The notes: a model not told the origin generated them from the sequence alone. DNA of 64,000 nucleotides from JAVJSU01 sp040219275 (GCA_040219275.1 JAVJSU010000041.1:110366-174365); one strand, 5' to 3'. Positions 1-8,583 are shown, numbered from the stretch's first letter. Made by a program: numbers and translations.

Positions 1-1200
1 GAAAAGGATATTTTATTTATTACCCCGCGAGAGCATATCCGTAAACGTCCGGGGATGTATTTCGGTGGTTCAGATCGTCGGGCGTTGCATACGCTCATTT
101 CACAGATTACAGGCATCGCGACCTCTCATGCAATTCAGAAAAATTGTAACGAATTCAGCATCACTCTTGCAGATAATGCACAGGTAATTATCAGTGACAA
201 TGGTCTTGGGATGCCCGTGGAAGTTATTGAAGAAAGCCAGCATCAATATTTCCTTACCGAGTATTATTTATCTAATTTTGGTCGGGAGAAGGAAACGAAT
301 CTCTATTTCGAGTGTCCATATTTCTCGCGCAGTCTTGGTCTCATTGCAGTCAACGCCGTCGCTAGTGAATTCCACGTCGAAATCAAGCGCGAAGGCTATT
401 TGTGGGGACAATCCTACGAACAAGGACTACCCCAAACCGAATTCCGCCAGCTCAGACCACTTGCGCCGGACGAATCCACCGGATCAACCGTCACCTTCCG
501 CCCTGATTTCACGATTTTTGAGCCGAACGAATTTGATTACGACTACATCGCCAACCGCATGAATCAGGTCGCTTATTGTGTGCCGGAATTAACCATCACC
601 GTGAGCGATGAACGCAGTAATCACAAACACCAATCGCATACCTTTCACCATCCCGATGGCGTTGCCGGATTTATTCAGCACCTCAATCGTGATTTTGAAA
701 CTTTACACGAACCGATTGTATTCTCAAAAAAGACGCAAATCTCCGGAATTGGTTTGTATGCGGGTAAACCGCAAGATGTGATCGTTGATGTCGCCATGCA
801 ATACATCAATGCCTCACATCCGGCGATTTTTAGCTATATCAACGGCGAATATTTTTCCGAGCGTAGTAGGTTTGAGCTTGAGTTCATTAAATGTGTCGAA
901 CAAGCAATCAGTCGACCAAAAAATTGGGTAGAATCATCATTTGAACGCCATTTTATAAAAACGGAGGATATGATGAGTGGGTTAACCGCCGTTATCAGCA
1001 TATGGCATCCTGATGTGCAATTTGAAGGTGCGATAAGGTCTAAGCTCCTTAACCCCGAACCCACTACCCTCATCCATGATGGCGTGCCGGAAGCTTTGCA
1101 GACTTTCCGCGACTCACAGCCGGAGCAATATCAGCGCATCATCGCCCATATCGAAGCGCAAATGCACACCCGTGACCGTCGCCGCAGAGTGGAGCTTTAA
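1..1200 (+). CDS. GyrB-like N-terminal ATPase/transducer protein, degenerate active site (5' end cut by window)
   Basis: The reading frame is open from base 1 and the start lies outside the window. The visible 399 residues align by eye with the GHKL ATPase and transducer domains of DNA gyrase B: an IRKRPGMYFGG stretch, an ISDNGLGMPV motif (family DNGRGIP), STGSTVTFRPD (family GTTVTFWPD), VSDER, and a C-terminal SKLLNPE resembling the QTKTKLGN loop. The protein stops where the TOPRIM domain would begin, so no cleavage-complex part is present. Key ATPase residues look lost: the helix that should carry Glu and Asn (EVVDN in GyrB) reads QITGI, the glycine-rich lid GLHGVG is YFSRSLG, and the QTK triplet is AIR. 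I infer a non-hydrolysing GyrB paralogue. Its role is unknown. Gyrase ancestry is secure; the dead active site rests on an eye alignment. Confidence 0.75.
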   Translation, partial: EKDILFITPREHIRKRPGMYFGGSDRRALHTLISQITGIATSHAIQKNCNEFSITLADNAQVIISDNGLGMPVEVIEESQHQYFLTEYYLSNFGREKETNLYFECPYFSRSLGLIAVNAVASEFHVEIKREGYLWGQSYEQGLPQTEFRQLRPLAPDESTGSTVTFRPDFTIFEPNEFDYDYIANRMNQVAYCVPELTITVSDERSNHKHQSHTFHHPDGVAGFIQHLNRDFETLHEPIVFSKKTQISGIGLYAGKPQDVIVDVAMQYINASHPAIFSYINGEYFSERSRFELEFIKCVEQAISRPKNWVESSFERHFIKTEDMMSGLTAVISIWHPDVQFEGAIRSKLLNPEPTTLIHDGVPEALQTFRDSQPEQYQRIIAHIEAQMHTRDRRRRVEL

Positions 1201-1266
1201 GCAATGGGCAACGAATACGATCCCGTCATCCTCAATACCGCTCTTTAAGAAAATAATCAAATAACC

Positions 1267-1342
1267 GTAGGGGCGACCTGCTAGATGAGAAGCATCCGGT
1301 CACCCTGCGTTTCTCCGCGTTCCTGCGCCTCTGCGTTATGCT
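1267..1342. repeat. Half GTAGGGGCGACCT repeat followed by CTCTGCGTT module
   Basis: Positions 1267-1278 carry GTAGGGGCGACC, the left arm of a palindrome seen whole at 17195, 20233 and 47293; here the right arm is missing. Positions 1303-1342 carry a module of the type CTCCGCGTTCCTGCGCCTCT, followed by GCGTTATGC. Related modules occur at 20367-20406 and, reversed, at 32725-32765, with a diverged one at 42181. No gene is visible in 1201-1766. Confidence 0.6.
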
Positions 1343-1407
1343 TTTAAATCTTTTCGCTCTTCATCTTTTCTCATTGCTCATTGCTCGGCACTCAGCACTT
1401 CTTTTAA

Positions 1408-1627
1408 TTGAGTCCTTTTGGCGGAGCATTTGGCTCACTATCCGCCCATAATCTGTGCTATCCTCAGCAAATACCAACCCTACTAAAACCTGTGTACTGC
1501 CAACTGATTACTGAAAACTGCCAACTTAATGGCAGTTACCGCCATCCAAAAATATGCCTTTCCCCCCCTCAAAACGCCCCAAAATGCCACAACTTGGCGG
1601 AGAAAAAAAGTCGTGGCACTGCCAACA
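1408..1627 (+). repeat. TTTGGCGG-head dispersed element, copy A
   Basis: The head reads GAGTCCTTTTGGCGGAGCAT followed by TTGGCTCACT, with two TTTGGC boxes 12 bp apart. Next come AATCTGTGCTATCCTCA, a run of 7-bp units (ACTGCCA, ACTGATT, ACTGAAA, ACTGCCA), a CCCCCCTCAAAA stretch and a tail TTGGCGGAGAAAAAA. Copies B (20457), C (32668, reversed) and D (63693) share the head and much of this order. It lies between the GyrB-like gene and the lipoprotein gene. A short open frame through it starts inside the head and is not a gene. Confidence 0.75.
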
Positions 1628-1713
1628 AATGTCCAAAATCAACTGAGGGCGCGGGGTCGCCAGTGAAGGGTATCAATAACAAAATCCGCCCAGCGTCAGG
1701 CACAGCGCAGAAA

Positions 1714-1766
1714 ATCTCCATATACTAGAAGACAGATGCACTCACGAATTTATGGAGATCATATAA
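1714..1766 (+). promoter_or_regulatory. Leader inverted repeat covering the lipoprotein ribosome binding site
   Basis: ATCTCCATA (1714-1722) is exactly complementary to TATGGAGAT (1751-1759), which contains the GGAG ribosome binding site for the ATG at 1767. If transcription starts upstream, a 9-bp stem with a 28-nt loop would hide that site. A TATACT at 1721-1726 could instead be a -10 box, which would leave the left arm untranscribed. Confidence 0.35.
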
Positions 1767-4700
1767 ATGCGTTATCTAAGGGTTATTCTTTTTGCATGGC
1801 TCTTACTTTTAGCGGGATGCGGCGGCTCAGGTAGTGAACCGGATGCCACCGCACAAACGGTCAGTGAAGCAACAGCCGAAGCAACACCCGAACCAACACT
1901 TCTACCTACGGAGTTACCAACAACCGAACCAACCGAAGAACCAACCGCCGAAGCGACAGAAGAAATCACCGCCGAAGCAACCGAAGAAGCCGTCGCAATC
2001 GCGCAACAGAGCGAACCGGATTGCTCACAAATCGTCGATCAGGTCTTGAACGTCGTCGATAATCTGTGCGAAATCACCGGACGTAACCAGATTTGCTACG
2101 GTAATGTTGATCTCACCGTGCAACCGCAACCACAGGCGGATTCAACCGCGCTGGTATTTGCATCACCGGGCGACATCGCCTCCTTGACGGATATTCAATC
2201 CATCAGCATGAGCGCGCTTGACCTCAACAGCAACGTGTGGGGCGTGGCGTTGATGCGCTTGCAAGCCGATATTCCCGATACTATACCGGGGCAGAACGTC
2301 ACCTTTTTGCTCTTCGGTGATGTGCAGATGGAGAATCGTGGCGAGGGTGAAACGTCCCTGCGCTCATTTTATTTCACCACCGGCGTGGGAGATGCACCCT
2401 GTCAGGAAGCGCCCGATAGCGGCATCCTCGTCCAGACACCGGATGGCGTGGGACAGGTGAATTTTCAAGTTAATGCGGTCGATATTACCCTCGGCTCAAC
2501 CGCTTATCTACAGGCAGAAGCCGGGCGTGATCTGATCGTCAATGTCGTCGAGGGTCAGGCGGAAGTCGAAGCCCACGGGATCATGCAGATCGTCGACGCG
2601 GGCAATCGCACGACCATCGCGCTTGATGAGCAGGGCAACGCAACGGGCGAACCTACCGCACCTTTGCCCTATACCGCCAGTGAAATCCGTAGCATCGACA
2701 TTCCGGTGGAGAGTCTGCCGGAAGAAATTATCATCGTCCCGCCCGCTATAGAAGTCGAGCAAGCCTATAACATCGGCGATGAAGTGACTAGCGATCTCGG
2801 TCAGCCGGGGGAAATCGACGTTTACAACTTTTCCGTGACCGATGCCGACGACTATTATTTCGCCGCGCTGGGTGAAGAAGGGCGCGTCTACTGGCAATTG
2901 CGGGATGCCGAAAACAACTTCATCTTTAATGATTATGAAATGTGGCTTTATAACGATCCCGGCGCATTCACGCTCGGCGCGGGTGAGTACAGTCTGCGCG
3001 TTGCGGGGCAAAATGGCACGCAGGGCGACTACATTTTCCAGATGTGGCAGATTCCAGAAGCGCAAACCTTCTCGATGGATGTCGGCAATCTGGTGGAGCG
3101 GGGCGTATACGGCGAAGGATCGGGCGTGCTGGAACAACCCGGCGCGGTAGACATCTACACCTTCACGCCCAATTCAGACCGTCCCACCTATTTCGCCTCG
3201 TTCGGTGAGGGCGAGAACGCCACCCTCTTCTGGCAATTGACCGACCCGACAGGCACGGTCTTGTTTGAAGATCAATTGTGGTTCGGCAACGATATGGGCG
3301 CGTTTGATCTGAGCACCGACACCGAATACACCATCACCGTTACGGCGCGTGGCAACGAAGTCGGCGATTACAACTTCCAGACGTGGTATGTGCCGGAAGC
3401 GCAAAACTTCGACCTCACCCTCGGCGAAGTTATCAACGCAGAGGCGGGCGATGGTAGCGGCGAGATTGAACAATCCGGTGCGGTGGATGTCTACACCTTT
3501 ACCCTCGCAGACCCGCAGACCATCTATCTCGGTGGGCAAACCATCACCGACGGCGTTAATTTGGCATGGTCACTAAAATCCGAAGATGGCGCGGTCATTT
3601 TTGAAGATCGTGGCTTGTGGAGTGGCAACGACCCCGGCGAATATGCCTTAGATGCAGGCACGTATCAGGTGTTCGTGTTCGGCGAACAGGGACAGATCGG
3701 CGCGTATGAAATCATCGTGCGCGACGCAATTGCCGACCAATCCTTTGAAGGCACGGGCTTAAACGAAAGCTATGCCGGAACCATCGACGCGCCCGAACAA
3801 CAACAAACCTATACCATCACCTTGCCCGCCTTCACCACCATTTATGTGGATTCCATCGCGGGGGGTGGTGATGTCAGCTGGAGCTTGCAGAATACGGACG
3901 GCGAAGACCTGATCTTCCCGACGCGTAGTGACTTCGACCTCGGCAGATACACCGCAGGCGACACAGAAGAAACCGTCAATGTCGTCGTTTTTGGCAGAGG
4001 CGGCACAGGCGATTACGAATTTTATCTGTGGGTCGTGCCACCGGATGATTTCACCACCGTCGAAGCCAGCCCCGCAGAGCCGTTCAGCGAAGAAGGCATC
4101 ATCACGGGGAACATCACCATCCCCGGAGAGACCAACCGCTATCCGTTCGTCCTGCCGCCAGAAATCGCCATCTACATTGAATCGATTGCGGGAGATGGCG
4201 AAACCCGCTGGACACTCAACGACTCTGACGGCAACACGGTCATCTTCCCCACACGCACCGATTTTGACCTCGGTCTGGCAAGCCCGGATGCCTCACAATC
4301 CTATGAATTAGTCGTCAATGGTTATGAAGCTGGCACGGGCGAATATGCTTTCAAAATCTGGCAAGTCCCGCCCTCTCCATCCTCTGACGCGGTATTCACC
4401 CCGCCGGAAACCCCCATTGAGGATGACTCCACCGTCATGTCCGGCGAAATTCCAACCCCCGGCATGGTCGCCTATTACAATTTCAGCGCAGAAGCCGGAC
4501 AAACCCTCTACTTCGAGTCGATCAACGGGGACGGTGAAACCCGCTGGACAGTCAATGATCTGAATGGTAACACGGTCATCTTCCCCACGCGCACCGACTT
4601 TGACCTCGGACGCTTTACCTTCGAGCAAGCAGGGGATTATTTCGTCTATGCCACCGGCTATGAGGCGGGCGTGGGTGAATTTGCCTTCCGCATCTGGGAT

Positions 4701-5399
4701 GTGCCGCCCGATGGTGAATTTATCGCGCTCATTTCGCCCGCCGAACCACTCGACGATCCCGAAAGCACGGAAAATCTGAACAGTGGCAGAATCGCCTCTC
4801 CGGGTGAACAGCATGTGTACACGTTTAGCATGGAAGTCGGGCAGACGTTCTACGTCCAATCCCTACGCGGCGATGGCGAAACGCGCTGGGGTGTCAATGA
4901 TCTGAATGGCAACACGGTCATCTTCCCTACGCGCACTGATTTTGACCTCGGACGTTACACTGTGACCAGCGAAACCGAAGACGGCACGGATACTAACACT
5001 GAGGAAATCACCACCGTCGAATATACGCTTGTCGTGAACGGCTACGAAAACGGCATCGGAGATTACGCCTTCCGCATCTGGGATGTACCGGAGGATACGA
5101 TCCGAGAATTGTCGATAGGCGAAACGATTTCCGGCGAATTGCTGACCCCCGGCGAACAACACCGCTATACTTTCTCGGTAGAAGCGGGGGATAGCCTGTT
5201 CTTCGCTGGCGATCAATCCAGCAATGAGAATGTATTCTGGCAGATCGTAGATTCTGCGGGTGAGACAGTCGCCTTCCCGACGCGCACCGACTTTGATCTC
5301 GGTAGCCAGACCTACGCCGAAGCTGGCGATTATGTGCTGGTCATCCGCGGCAATGAGGATGGCATCGGCAACTACGCCTTCACCGTCCGCGAGGAATAG
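1767..5399 (+). CDS. Very large lipoprotein: FecR-like region plus eight PPC-like repeats
   Basis: This 1210-residue protein starts with a lipoprotein signal (hydrophobic stretch ending LLAGCGGSG, lipidated Cys around residue 18). A Thr/Pro/Glu-rich linker follows to about residue 80. The next region, to about residue 300, resembles FecR-like domains seen in secreted bacterial proteins (LIVNVVEGQAEVEAHG, then PYTASEI). The rest is eight repeats of roughly 100-120 residues. Each opens with a PGE.DVYNF or PGEQH.YTF motif, has a central WQL or WxVND strand, and ends with GDYAFRIWDVP. This pattern resembles pre-peptidase C-terminal (PPC) beta-sandwich domains. Repeats 5-8 share a nearly identical PTRTDFDLG motif, so they expanded recently. 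It probably sits on the outer face of the membrane as a binding or structural protein. Ligand unknown. GGAG lies 8 nt before the ATG. Confidence 0.75.
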   Translation: MRYLRVILFAWLLLLAGCGGSGSEPDATAQTVSEATAEATPEPTLLPTELPTTEPTEEPTAEATEEITAEATEEAVAIAQQSEPDCSQIVDQVLNVVDNLCEITGRNQICYGNVDLTVQPQPQADSTALVFASPGDIASLTDIQSISMSALDLNSNVWGVALMRLQADIPDTIPGQNVTFLLFGDVQMENRGEGETSLRSFYFTTGVGDAPCQEAPDSGILVQTPDGVGQVNFQVNAVDITLGSTAYLQAEAGRDLIVNVVEGQAEVEAHGIMQIVDAGNRTTIALDEQGNATGEPTAPLPYTASEIRSIDIPVESLPEEIIIVPPAIEVEQAYNIGDEVTSDLGQPGEIDVYNFSVTDADDYYFAALGEEGRVYWQLRDAENNFIFNDYEMWLYNDPGAFTLGAGEYSLRVAGQNGTQGDYIFQMWQIPEAQTFSMDVGNLVERGVYGEGSGVLEQPGAVDIYTFTPNSDRPTYFASFGEGENATLFWQLTDPTGTVLFEDQLWFGNDMGAFDLSTDTEYTITVTARGNEVGDYNFQTWYVPEAQNFDLTLGEVINAEAGDGSGEIEQSGAVDVYTFTLADPQTIYLGGQTITDGVNLAWSLKSEDGAVIFEDRGLWSGNDPGEYALDAGTYQVFVFGEQGQIGAYEIIVRDAIADQSFEGTGLNESYAGTIDAPEQQQTYTITLPAFTTIYVDSIAGGGDVSWSLQNTDGEDLIFPTRSDFDLGRYTAGDTEETVNVVVFGRGGTGDYEFYLWVVPPDDFTTVEASPAEPFSEEGIITGNITIPGETNRYPFVLPPEIAIYIESIAGDGETRWTLNDSDGNTVIFPTRTDFDLGLASPDASQSYELVVNGYEAGTGEYAFKIWQVPPSPSSDAVFTPPETPIEDDSTVMSGEIPTPGMVAYYNFSAEAGQTLYFESINGDGETRWTVNDLNGNTVIFPTRTDFDLGRFTFEQAGDYFVYATGYEAGVGEFAFRIWDVPPDGEFIALISPAEPLDDPESTENLNSGRIASPGEQHVYTFSMEVGQTFYVQSLRGDGETRWGVNDLNGNTVIFPTRTDFDLGRYTVTSETEDGTDTNTEEITTVEYTLVVNGYENGIGDYAFRIWDVPEDTIRELSIGETISGELLTPGEQHRYTFSVEAGDSLFFAGDQSSNENVFWQIVDSAGETVAFPTRTDFDLGSQTYAEAGDYVLVIRGNEDGIGNYAFTVREE

Positions 5400-5444
5400 T
5401 CCTGCTTGGGGACGTAATCGTTCACTGATTGCCACACATCCCAC

Positions 5445-5482
5445 AAAGAAGCCTGACTTTTAGTTCGAGTCAGGCTTCTTTC
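5445..5482 (+). terminator. Strong stem-loop terminator after the lipoprotein gene
   Basis: A perfect 13-bp stem (AAAGAAGCCTGAC with GTCAGGCTTCTTT) around an 11-nt loop. The A-rich 5' side and T-rich 3' side would allow termination in either direction. Confidence 0.8.
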
Positions 5483-5545
5483 CTTAGTGTCTGCTTATTA
5501 ATCACTAATCAATATACAATTTTAAAGTGAGGTGTTTAAAAAGTG

Positions 5546-5595
5546 TTGACAAGCCTCTTTTTTTGCAGTATGATGACCATATGTTCTATAGAACA
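5546..5595 (+). promoter_or_regulatory. Consensus sigma-70 promoter with palindromic operator at the start site
   Basis: TTGACA (5546-5551) and TATGAT (5569-5574) are separated by 17 bp. Immediately downstream, where transcription should begin, lies a perfect 14-bp palindrome TGTTCTATAGAACA (5582-5595). It drives the VOC gene at 5645. The palindrome has the size of a TetR- or MarR-type site, but no copy was seen elsewhere and the regulator is unknown. Confidence 0.75.
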
Positions 5596-5644
5596 AGATT
5601 TCTGAATTTATCCATTTAGTTCAATCAACAAGGGGAAACAACTT

Positions 5645-6010
5645 ATGGCACACGCAATTAATTGGTTCGATATTCCGGCAGTAGATTACAACCGCGCAGT
5701 CAAGTTCTACAGCACGATTCTCGGCGCGGACATGATCCCGTTTGAGGGCATGGAAAATTATTCGATGTTCCCGTCAGGCGAAAATGAAATCAGCGGCGGT
5801 CTGGGAACAGTCGACTCACTCAAGCCCTCCGGCGATAGTGGCGCGCTTGTTTATCTCAATGGCGGTGATGATTTGAGCACCGTGTTAGATCGCGTCGAAG
5901 GCGCGGGCGGTAAAGTCGTCTTGCCCAAAACCAGCATCGGTCCGAACGGTTTCGTCGCCCGCTTCCATGATACAGAAGGCAACCTCGTCGGCTTGCACTC
6001 TATGGGCTAA
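5645..6010 (+). CDS. VOC (glyoxalase/bleomycin-resistance-like) family protein
   Basis: This 121-residue protein has the typical paired beta-alpha-beta-beta-beta modules of the vicinal oxygen chelate fold: NWFDIPAVDYNRAVKFYSTILG at the N-terminus and FVARFHDTEGNLVGLHS at the C-terminus. The final motif is the usual metal/substrate edge strand of glyoxalase-like proteins. Members act as glyoxalases, dioxygenases, epimerases or drug-binding proteins, and the substrate cannot be told from sequence. It is a single-gene unit between a strong promoter-operator and its own terminator, which suggests inducible expression. AAGGGG precedes the ATG. Confidence 0.85.
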   Translation: MAHAINWFDIPAVDYNRAVKFYSTILGADMIPFEGMENYSMFPSGENEISGGLGTVDSLKPSGDSGALVYLNGGDDLSTVLDRVEGAGGKVVLPKTSIGPNGFVARFHDTEGNLVGLHSMG

Positions 6011-6039
6011 ACTCCCTTTTTTTGAACAATAAAATCAAC

Positions 6040-6073
6040 AGGGCGCGGCAAATTTCTCCCGCGCCCTATTTTT
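6040..6073 (+). terminator. Rho-independent terminator after the VOC gene
   Basis: AGGGCGCGG (6040-6048) pairs with CCGCGCCCT (6059-6067) around a 10-nt loop, followed by ATTTTTATTT. Confidence 0.8.
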
Positions 6074-6121
6074 ATTTCTTGTTTACCGTTACGCAAGTTC
6101 AATCTGTTTTGTCAATTTCCC

Positions 6122-6260
6122 GCGATGAGCTTAAACCTCATCGCTAGTTGATCTCTAAAACCCCACTCAAGTGGGCTGATTTTGCTTAACGTTCGAGAAA
6201 TTGAGCCGCCTTCAGGCGGGTTTTACACTATTTTTTAGCCGATGGGTTTCAGCCATCGGC
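6122..6260. repeat. Dyad-symmetric multi-hairpin element, copy 1
   Basis: Outer left hairpin GCGATGAG/CTCATCGC with 7-nt loop cttaaac (6122-6144). Two inner hairpins follow: CCCAC/GTGGG with loop tcaa, and CCGCC/GGCGG with loop ttca. The outer right hairpin is GCCGATGG/CCATCGGC with 7-nt loop gtttcag (6238-6260). It lies between two convergent genes. Related copies are at 14472, 61190 and 61403. Confidence 0.75.
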
Positions 6261-6333
6261 GATTAAAGGCGAACTAGGGCGCTCTTCTATCTTTTCGTAA
6301 AATCAGTTCGCATTGCGGATAACGCGAAACAGC

Positions 6334-7200
6334 CTATTTATCTTCCACTTCAACCGTATCCAGCGGAATCCACTGAAATCCGTCGCCATCCGCTTCCACA
6401 TAACCGAGTCCGGGGAACGGCAGATGATAGAACATCGTCAGCATATTTTCCTCGGCGACCTCTTCCAAAAATTCACGACGGGTTTTGGCGGATTTCTTTT
6501 TATCCGTATCAAATGCGATTGACCACGCCGGATTCCGCATCTGAAACGTGCGGTGCAACACATCCACCAGATGAATCATCTCCTCGCCTTCGGATTCAAT
6601 CAGAAAGCTCGTGTGTCCCGGACTATGCCCCTTCGATGCTATCGCGGTCACACCGGGGATAATTTCCGTATCGTATTTCACGAGCGTCAATTTGTCTTTA
6701 ATCGGCAGGAGCTTGGCTTTGAGTCCGTTGGCGCGTTCTTCTGGCATGGCGGCGAGGGCTTTATCGCTCATCCAACCCTTCCATTCGTCCTTCGCACACA
6801 CATAACGGGCGTTCGGGAAATTCAAATTGCCGTCCGCGTCCACCAATCCATTGAAGTGATCGCCATGCAGATGCGAAAGCAAAATCAGCGTGATCGAATC
6901 ACGCGAAATGCCCAGCGACTCCAGCGTGCCGAACAATAACCCGATGCCCTCAGTTTCAACAATGCCAAAGCCGACATCAACCAGCGCAATCTCTTGGCCC
7001 ACTTCCAGCATCAAAATATTCAGGCTGTTGTAAATCGGTTCGCCGCCAGTTTCCTCAATCGCCTTCATCATCTCTTCCATTGGCACACCGGGGAACGCCT
7101 GTGGCAATTGGTCGGTTGTGGCGAGGCGTGTGCCTTCATTAATGATCGTACAGGCGATCTTGCCGATATTAAATTGATACGGCGGGTGTGTTTCTGTCAT
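6334..7200 (-). CDS. MBL-fold metallo-hydrolase (288 aa)
   Basis: A metallo-beta-lactamase fold protein with the complete metal-binding set: HLHGDH at residues 110-115 (His110, His112, Asp114, His115), a downstream GHSPGH, and an Asp in the following VDVLH. The overall plan (INEG start, long lid region 30-60, FPNARYVCAKDEW) resembles quorum-quenching lactonase or arylsulfatase-like MBL hydrolases. The substrate is unknown. An AGGAGA ribosome binding site sits before the ATG. It is the last gene of a probable tetR-MBL-MBL transcript, 91 nt after the previous MBL gene, so its expression is probably released by the TetR ligand. Confidence 0.85.
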   Translation of the reverse strand: MTETHPPYQFNIGKIACTIINEGTRLATTDQLPQAFPGVPMEEMMKAIEETGGEPIYNSLNILMLEVGQEIALVDVGFGIVETEGIGLLFGTLESLGISRDSITLILLSHLHGDHFNGLVDADGNLNFPNARYVCAKDEWKGWMSDKALAAMPEERANGLKAKLLPIKDKLTLVKYDTEIIPGVTAIASKGHSPGHTSFLIESEGEEMIHLVDVLHRTFQMRNPAWSIAFDTDKKKSAKTRREFLEEVAEENMLTMFYHLPFPGLGYVEADGDGFQWIPLDTVEVEDK

Positions 7201-7291
7201 CGCAGTGTCTCCTAAATCAATATGCGTTCAATTTTCACCCATTCGCGTCATAAAACCAAATTCACAATATCAGAGGCTCATTGCACAGAGT

Positions 7292-7975
7292 CTATACGCC
7301 AACCGGAGAAGCCTGCGCCATGCGATGCGCGAATTCTACGAAACGTGCGCCATCGTAAAGCGGTTTGCCATGCCCGAAGCACACCACACGCGGATTGAGT
7401 GCCGCCAATTTCAGCATGGAACGGCGGTTTTCATCATTATCCTTAGTGAAAATGGCGGGTGGCTCATCCAGACCTTCGCGCAACGTCAAGAAGTCGATAT
7501 TGCGTGCGACATCACCCATGATCAGCACGCGATCTTTCTCGCGCCAATAGGAAAGATGACCGGGGCTATGACCGGGTGTGCTAATGACCGTAAATCCGCC
7601 GACTTCATCGCCTTCGCGTAACCCTTTCGCCACCGGATGCGCGGGTCCAGTCCAGAAAATATTTTGAATACTGGTGATGGCATTGCGCGGAATCTGATTG
7701 CTCATATCGCCGGATTCCATCGCTTCAACTTCCGTTTCACTGCACCATAACGGCACGTCCAGCGCGTCGCAGATGGCGCTACTTGCCCCTTGATGATCGG
7801 GATGCACATGCGTCAGGGCATGGATGCTGAGTTTGTGTCCTCTTAATTGGCGCAATAAGCCGGAACGTGCGGGGCGGGTGCTAGCATCAATCAAGACATC
7901 CCCGACAAGATACACATTCACTAAATAATCAGGCGTGCCGCGCAGTAAATAAACATCCGGCGCAATTTCAAACAT
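7292..7975 (-). CDS. MBL-fold metallo-hydrolase (227 aa)
   Basis: A second metallo-beta-lactamase fold protein, shorter than the neighbour. It shows HVHPDH at residues 56-61, TPGHSPGHLSYW, IMGDVAR (bridging Asp) and CFGHGKPL (last His), which together complete a dinuclear metal site. Proteins of this plan include glyoxalase II-like and lactonase-like hydrolases. The 11-nt gap to the upstream tetR and an AAAGGA ribosome binding site inside it show they are co-transcribed. The pairing suggests hydrolysis of the small molecule sensed by the TetR protein, which is inference from context. Confidence 0.85.
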   Translation of the reverse strand: MFEIAPDVYLLRGTPDYLVNVYLVGDVLIDASTRPARSGLLRQLRGHKLSIHALTHVHPDHQGASSAICDALDVPLWCSETEVEAMESGDMSNQIPRNAITSIQNIFWTGPAHPVAKGLREGDEVGGFTVISTPGHSPGHLSYWREKDRVLIMGDVARNIDFLTLREGLDEPPAIFTKDNDENRRSMLKLAALNPRVVCFGHGKPLYDGARFVEFAHRMAQASPVGV

Positions 7976-7986
7976 GATGATCCTTT

Positions 7987-8568
7987 CTAAGACTCTAAAG
8001 CCGATTCTAAATAGGCGATCAACATGTGCGTCGCTTGCTTTAATGGGGCGGTGCTACGTTCCGCACGGCTCAGCACAAGCCCACCCTCAATCACGACTAA
8101 CGAGAATAGCGCCATTGATCGGGCTTGATCTTCGCCACAACCCACGCGTATTAAAAAGGTCGTGATCTGCGCTTTCCACGCATCGTAAATGGTCTGTGAT
8201 TCCGTCTGTAGCGCGTCATTGACGGCGGCTTCTTCCAGCGTGACGGTAGCGATGGGGCATCCTTTTTGATAATCGGATTTTTCCATCTCTACGGCTAGAA
8301 ATTCACTGATCGCTTCCAACGCAGTGGGTATATCCGTAGTTGATTGGAAGACCCGTTCCATCGCTGTCGTGATGAGGTCACCACTAGCACGCATCGCCGC
8401 GACGACCAGCGCATCCTTCCCCCCTTTAAAGTGGTAATAAAGCGACCCCATCGCAATACCACTGTCCTGTGTAATCTGGTTCAAGCCCGTTGCATGATAG
8501 CCCTGCCGTGTGATCAGATCGGCAGTCGTCTCAATCAGGCGAGCTTTGGTTTCGTTCGCTTTACTCAT
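7987..8568 (-). CDS. TetR-family transcriptional regulator
   Basis: This 193-residue protein has an N-terminal TetR helix-turn-helix (ARLIETTADLITRQGYHATG, then SGIAMGSLYYHFKGGKDALV, residues about 7-55). Its C-terminal domain contains GCPIATVTLE, as in LmrA/YxaF-like TetR regulators. I chose the ATG at 8568, five codons inside the longest frame, because it has a GAGA upstream, while the outer ATG has no ribosome binding site and overlaps the operator. It leads the operon with the two MBL hydrolases, and a large palindrome overlaps its own promoter, so autorepression is likely. Confidence 0.88.
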   Translation of the reverse strand: MSKANETKARLIETTADLITRQGYHATGLNQITQDSGIAMGSLYYHFKGGKDALVVAAMRASGDLITTAMERVFQSTTDIPTALEAISEFLAVEMEKSDYQKGCPIATVTLEEAAVNDALQTESQTIYDAWKAQITTFLIRVGCGEDQARSMALFSLVVIEGGLVLSRAERSTAPLKQATHMLIAYLESALES

Positions 8569-8583
8569 GGTTGTCAATCTCAT

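Noticed and set aside
1408..1728. Open frame of 106 codons starting MSPFGGAFGSL, with similar starts at 20459 and 63705
   Set aside because: The shared first residues come from the repeated TTTGGCGG head (TTG start). The frames diverge at once after it, have no ribosome binding site and run through tandem repeats. They are by-products of the element, not genes.
2508..3137. Minus-strand open frame of 209 codons antisense to the lipoprotein gene
   Set aside because: It mirrors the repeated lipoprotein sequence; similar shadows appear under each repeat.
5451..5480. Stem near GTTCGAGTC considered as a tRNA T-arm
   Set aside because: The 13-bp perfect stem with an A/T flank is a terminator. No acceptor, D or anticodon arm can be drawn.
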